Positions 7,430-7,853 of a stretch of DNA of 7,853 nucleotides are shown in pieces. The stretch is from Chloroflexi bacterium RBG_16_64_32. GTDB lineage: Bacteria > Chloroflexota > Dehalococcoidia > SM23-28-2 > RBG-16-64-32. The position numbers were made by a program, and so were the translations under genes. Numbering within the stretch: position 1 is the first letter of the stretch; the number at the start of each line of letters is the position of its first letter. The notes below the pieces were generated by a model, which worked only from the letters and a program-made list of their open reading frames with translations, was not told where the DNA came from and made no database searches. Location of the stretch: contig MGNZ01000106.1 in the NCBI GenBank assembly GCA_001795235.1, forward strand, positions 422 through 8,274, in the 5' to 3' direction.

Positions 7430-7458
7430 CCCCAGCCGTAGCTGTGGGGCTTCAGCCC
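7430..7458. repeat. Adjacent small inverted repeats in the fakA leader
   Basis: CCCCA (7430-7434) pairs with TGGGG (7445-7449), with an AGC/GCT inner pairing interrupted by a bulge. Overlapping it, GGGCT (7447-7451) pairs with AGCCC (7454-7458), forming the near-palindrome GGGCTTCAGCCC. A related copy, GGGGCCTTCAGCC on the minus strand, lies at 7810-7822 beyond rpmB. Such GGCTTCAGCC-type units look like dispersed intergenic repeats, but this window alone cannot show copy number. The unit falls between the putative fakA promoter and its start codon. Confidence 0.45.
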
Positions 7459-7510
7459 TGCTCCACATCGCAGTGGGCGCTGCCGGGGGGTGCGGAGGAG
7501 TGGGCCCGCC

Positions 7511-7539
7511 TTGCCGCTGCCGAATGCGGATGCTATCAT
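7511..7539 (+). promoter_or_regulatory. Sigma70-type promoter for rpmB
   Basis: -35 TTGCCG (7511-7516, 4 of 6 matches), a 17-base spacer and -10 TATCAT (7534-7539, 5 of 6). The bases before the -10 are TGC, giving an extended -10. Transcription would start near 7546, leaving a leader of about 30 bases with AAGGTG (7567-7572) as ribosome binding site, six bases before the rpmB ATG. The leader is too short for a complex riboregulator. Confidence 0.68.
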
Positions 7540-7551
7540 GCGTTCTGCTGC

Positions 7552-7560
7552 ATTCTATCA
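7552..7560 (-). promoter_or_regulatory. Possible extended -10 promoter for the fakA operon
   Basis: The minus strand reads TGATAGAAT, an extended -10 with a 5-of-6 core (7552-7557). There is no good -35 at 17 bases. A start near 7545 would give a fakA leader of about 140 bases containing the inverted repeats at 7430-7458. It lies just inside the rpmB transcript, so the two promoters would overlap. A similar but weaker TGATAGCAT occurs at 7530-7538 on the same strand. Confidence 0.35.
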
Positions 7561-7578
7561 CAGGTAAAGGTGCGCTAG

Positions 7579-7788
7579 ATGGCCAGATGCCACGTCTGCG
7601 GCAAGGGCACGACCTTCGGCCGCAACATCAGACACAAGCACTCCGGGCGCTGGGAACGCAAGGCCCCAAAGACGAACCGCCCCTTCAGGGCGAACGTGCA
7701 GAAGAAGACGTTCGTCATCGACGGTCAGGCGGTGCGGCTGAACATCTGCACCCGCTGCCTGCGCACACAGCTCAAGGCCACGGCGTAG
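7579..7788 (+). CDS. rpmB: Large ribosomal subunit protein bL28, zinc-ribbon form
   Basis: Structural protein of the 50S subunit. The product is 69 residues, within the usual range, and strongly basic. It opens with MARCHVCGKGTTFGRNI, followed by HSGRWERKAPKTNRPF, the classic bL28 N-terminal region. Two CxxC pairs, C4/C7 and C57/C60, form the zinc-ribbon (C+) version of the protein; many bacteria carry a Cys-free paralogue used in zinc shortage. The start ATG 7579 is preceded by AAGGTG at six bases. It is divergent from fakA, a neighbourhood seen in several phyla, and has its own promoter at 7511-7539. A minus-strand open frame covering it is only its shadow. Confidence 0.97.
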   Translation: MARCHVCGKGTTFGRNIRHKHSGRWERKAPKTNRPFRANVQKKTFVIDGQAVRLNICTRCLRTQLKATA

Positions 7789-7791
7789 GGC

Positions 7792-7821
7792 GGGCCACTG
7801 AGCCACCCCGGCTGAAGGCCC
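7792..7821 (+). other. Imperfect hairpin after rpmB
   Basis: GGGCC (7792-7796) pairs with GGCCC (7817-7821), and an inner AGCC (7801-7804) pairs with GGCT (7810-7813) across an internal loop. It begins 4 bases after the rpmB stop, but no T tract follows, so it is at best a weak terminator or a message-stabilising structure. Its right arm overlaps the GGGGCCTTCAGCC-type repeat unit. Confidence 0.35.
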
Positions 7822-7847
7822 CGAAGTCGATCCCCCGGGGGGAAAGG

Positions 7848-7853
7848 ATGGCA
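7848..7853 (+). CDS. Possible start of a further rightward gene (two codons only)
   Basis: The last six bases are ATG GCA, preceded by the purine-rich GGGGGGAAAGG (7837-7847), which could act as a ribosome binding site. Only Met-Ala is visible, so nothing can be said about function. If real, it lies 59 bases after the rpmB stop and may be co-transcribed with it. Confidence 0.25.

Noticed and set aside
7558..7806. Minus-strand 82-codon frame over rpmB
   Set aside because: It is fully antisense to bL28, whose identity is certain, and shows no independent support.

Overview
The window is GC-rich, densely coding bacterial chromosome. Five genes run leftward (minus strand): a FakA/DAK2-type kinase, a DegV (FakB-type) fatty-acid-binding protein, the RecG helicase, arginyl-tRNA synthetase, and an inositol-monophosphatase-family enzyme cut by the left edge. 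The ribosomal protein gene rpmB (bL28) is read divergently at the right end. Ribosomal bL28, a FakA-like protein and RecG grouped together are seen in several Gram-positive and Chloroflexota genomes. The GC content, the zinc-ribbon bL28, the RecG with a long N-terminal extension, and the small dispersed-looking palindromes suggest a GC-rich Chloroflexota such as a Dehalococcoidia relative. That placement is inference from the sequence alone.

Layout from right to left. Bases 7848-7853 may be the first two codons of another rightward gene. rpmB occupies 7579-7788 and is preceded by a recognisable sigma70-type promoter. The 176-base gap 7403-7578 holds divergent promoter candidates and small inverted repeats. 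fakA (7402-5750), degV (5694-4849), recG (4844-2388), argS (2306-648) and the phosphatase gene (638 to beyond base 1) follow with gaps of 55, 4, 81 and 9 bases, so they probably form one transcription unit, perhaps with an extra promoter ahead of argS. FakA and DegV/FakB are expected to act together: FakB presents a bound fatty acid and FakA phosphorylates it to acyl-phosphate for phospholipid synthesis. RecG (fork repair) and ArgS (tRNA charging) are housekeeping neighbours.

The most unusual element is at 325-391. An imperfect inverted repeat with 30-base arms, built from 7-base units, sits inside the phosphatase gene and is translated in frame. It adds roughly 15-20 residues between two metal-binding motifs. 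The element lacks stop triplets in all six frames, which would let it insert in coding DNA without ending translation. It resembles in principle the protein-coding palindromic elements described in Rickettsia, but the sequence is different and I do not recognise it as a named family. A second small repeat, GGGGC(C)TTCAGCC, occurs in opposite orientations on either side of rpmB. No tRNA, rRNA, CRISPR, transposase or phage gene is visible, and no gene-free stretch exceeds 300 bases.
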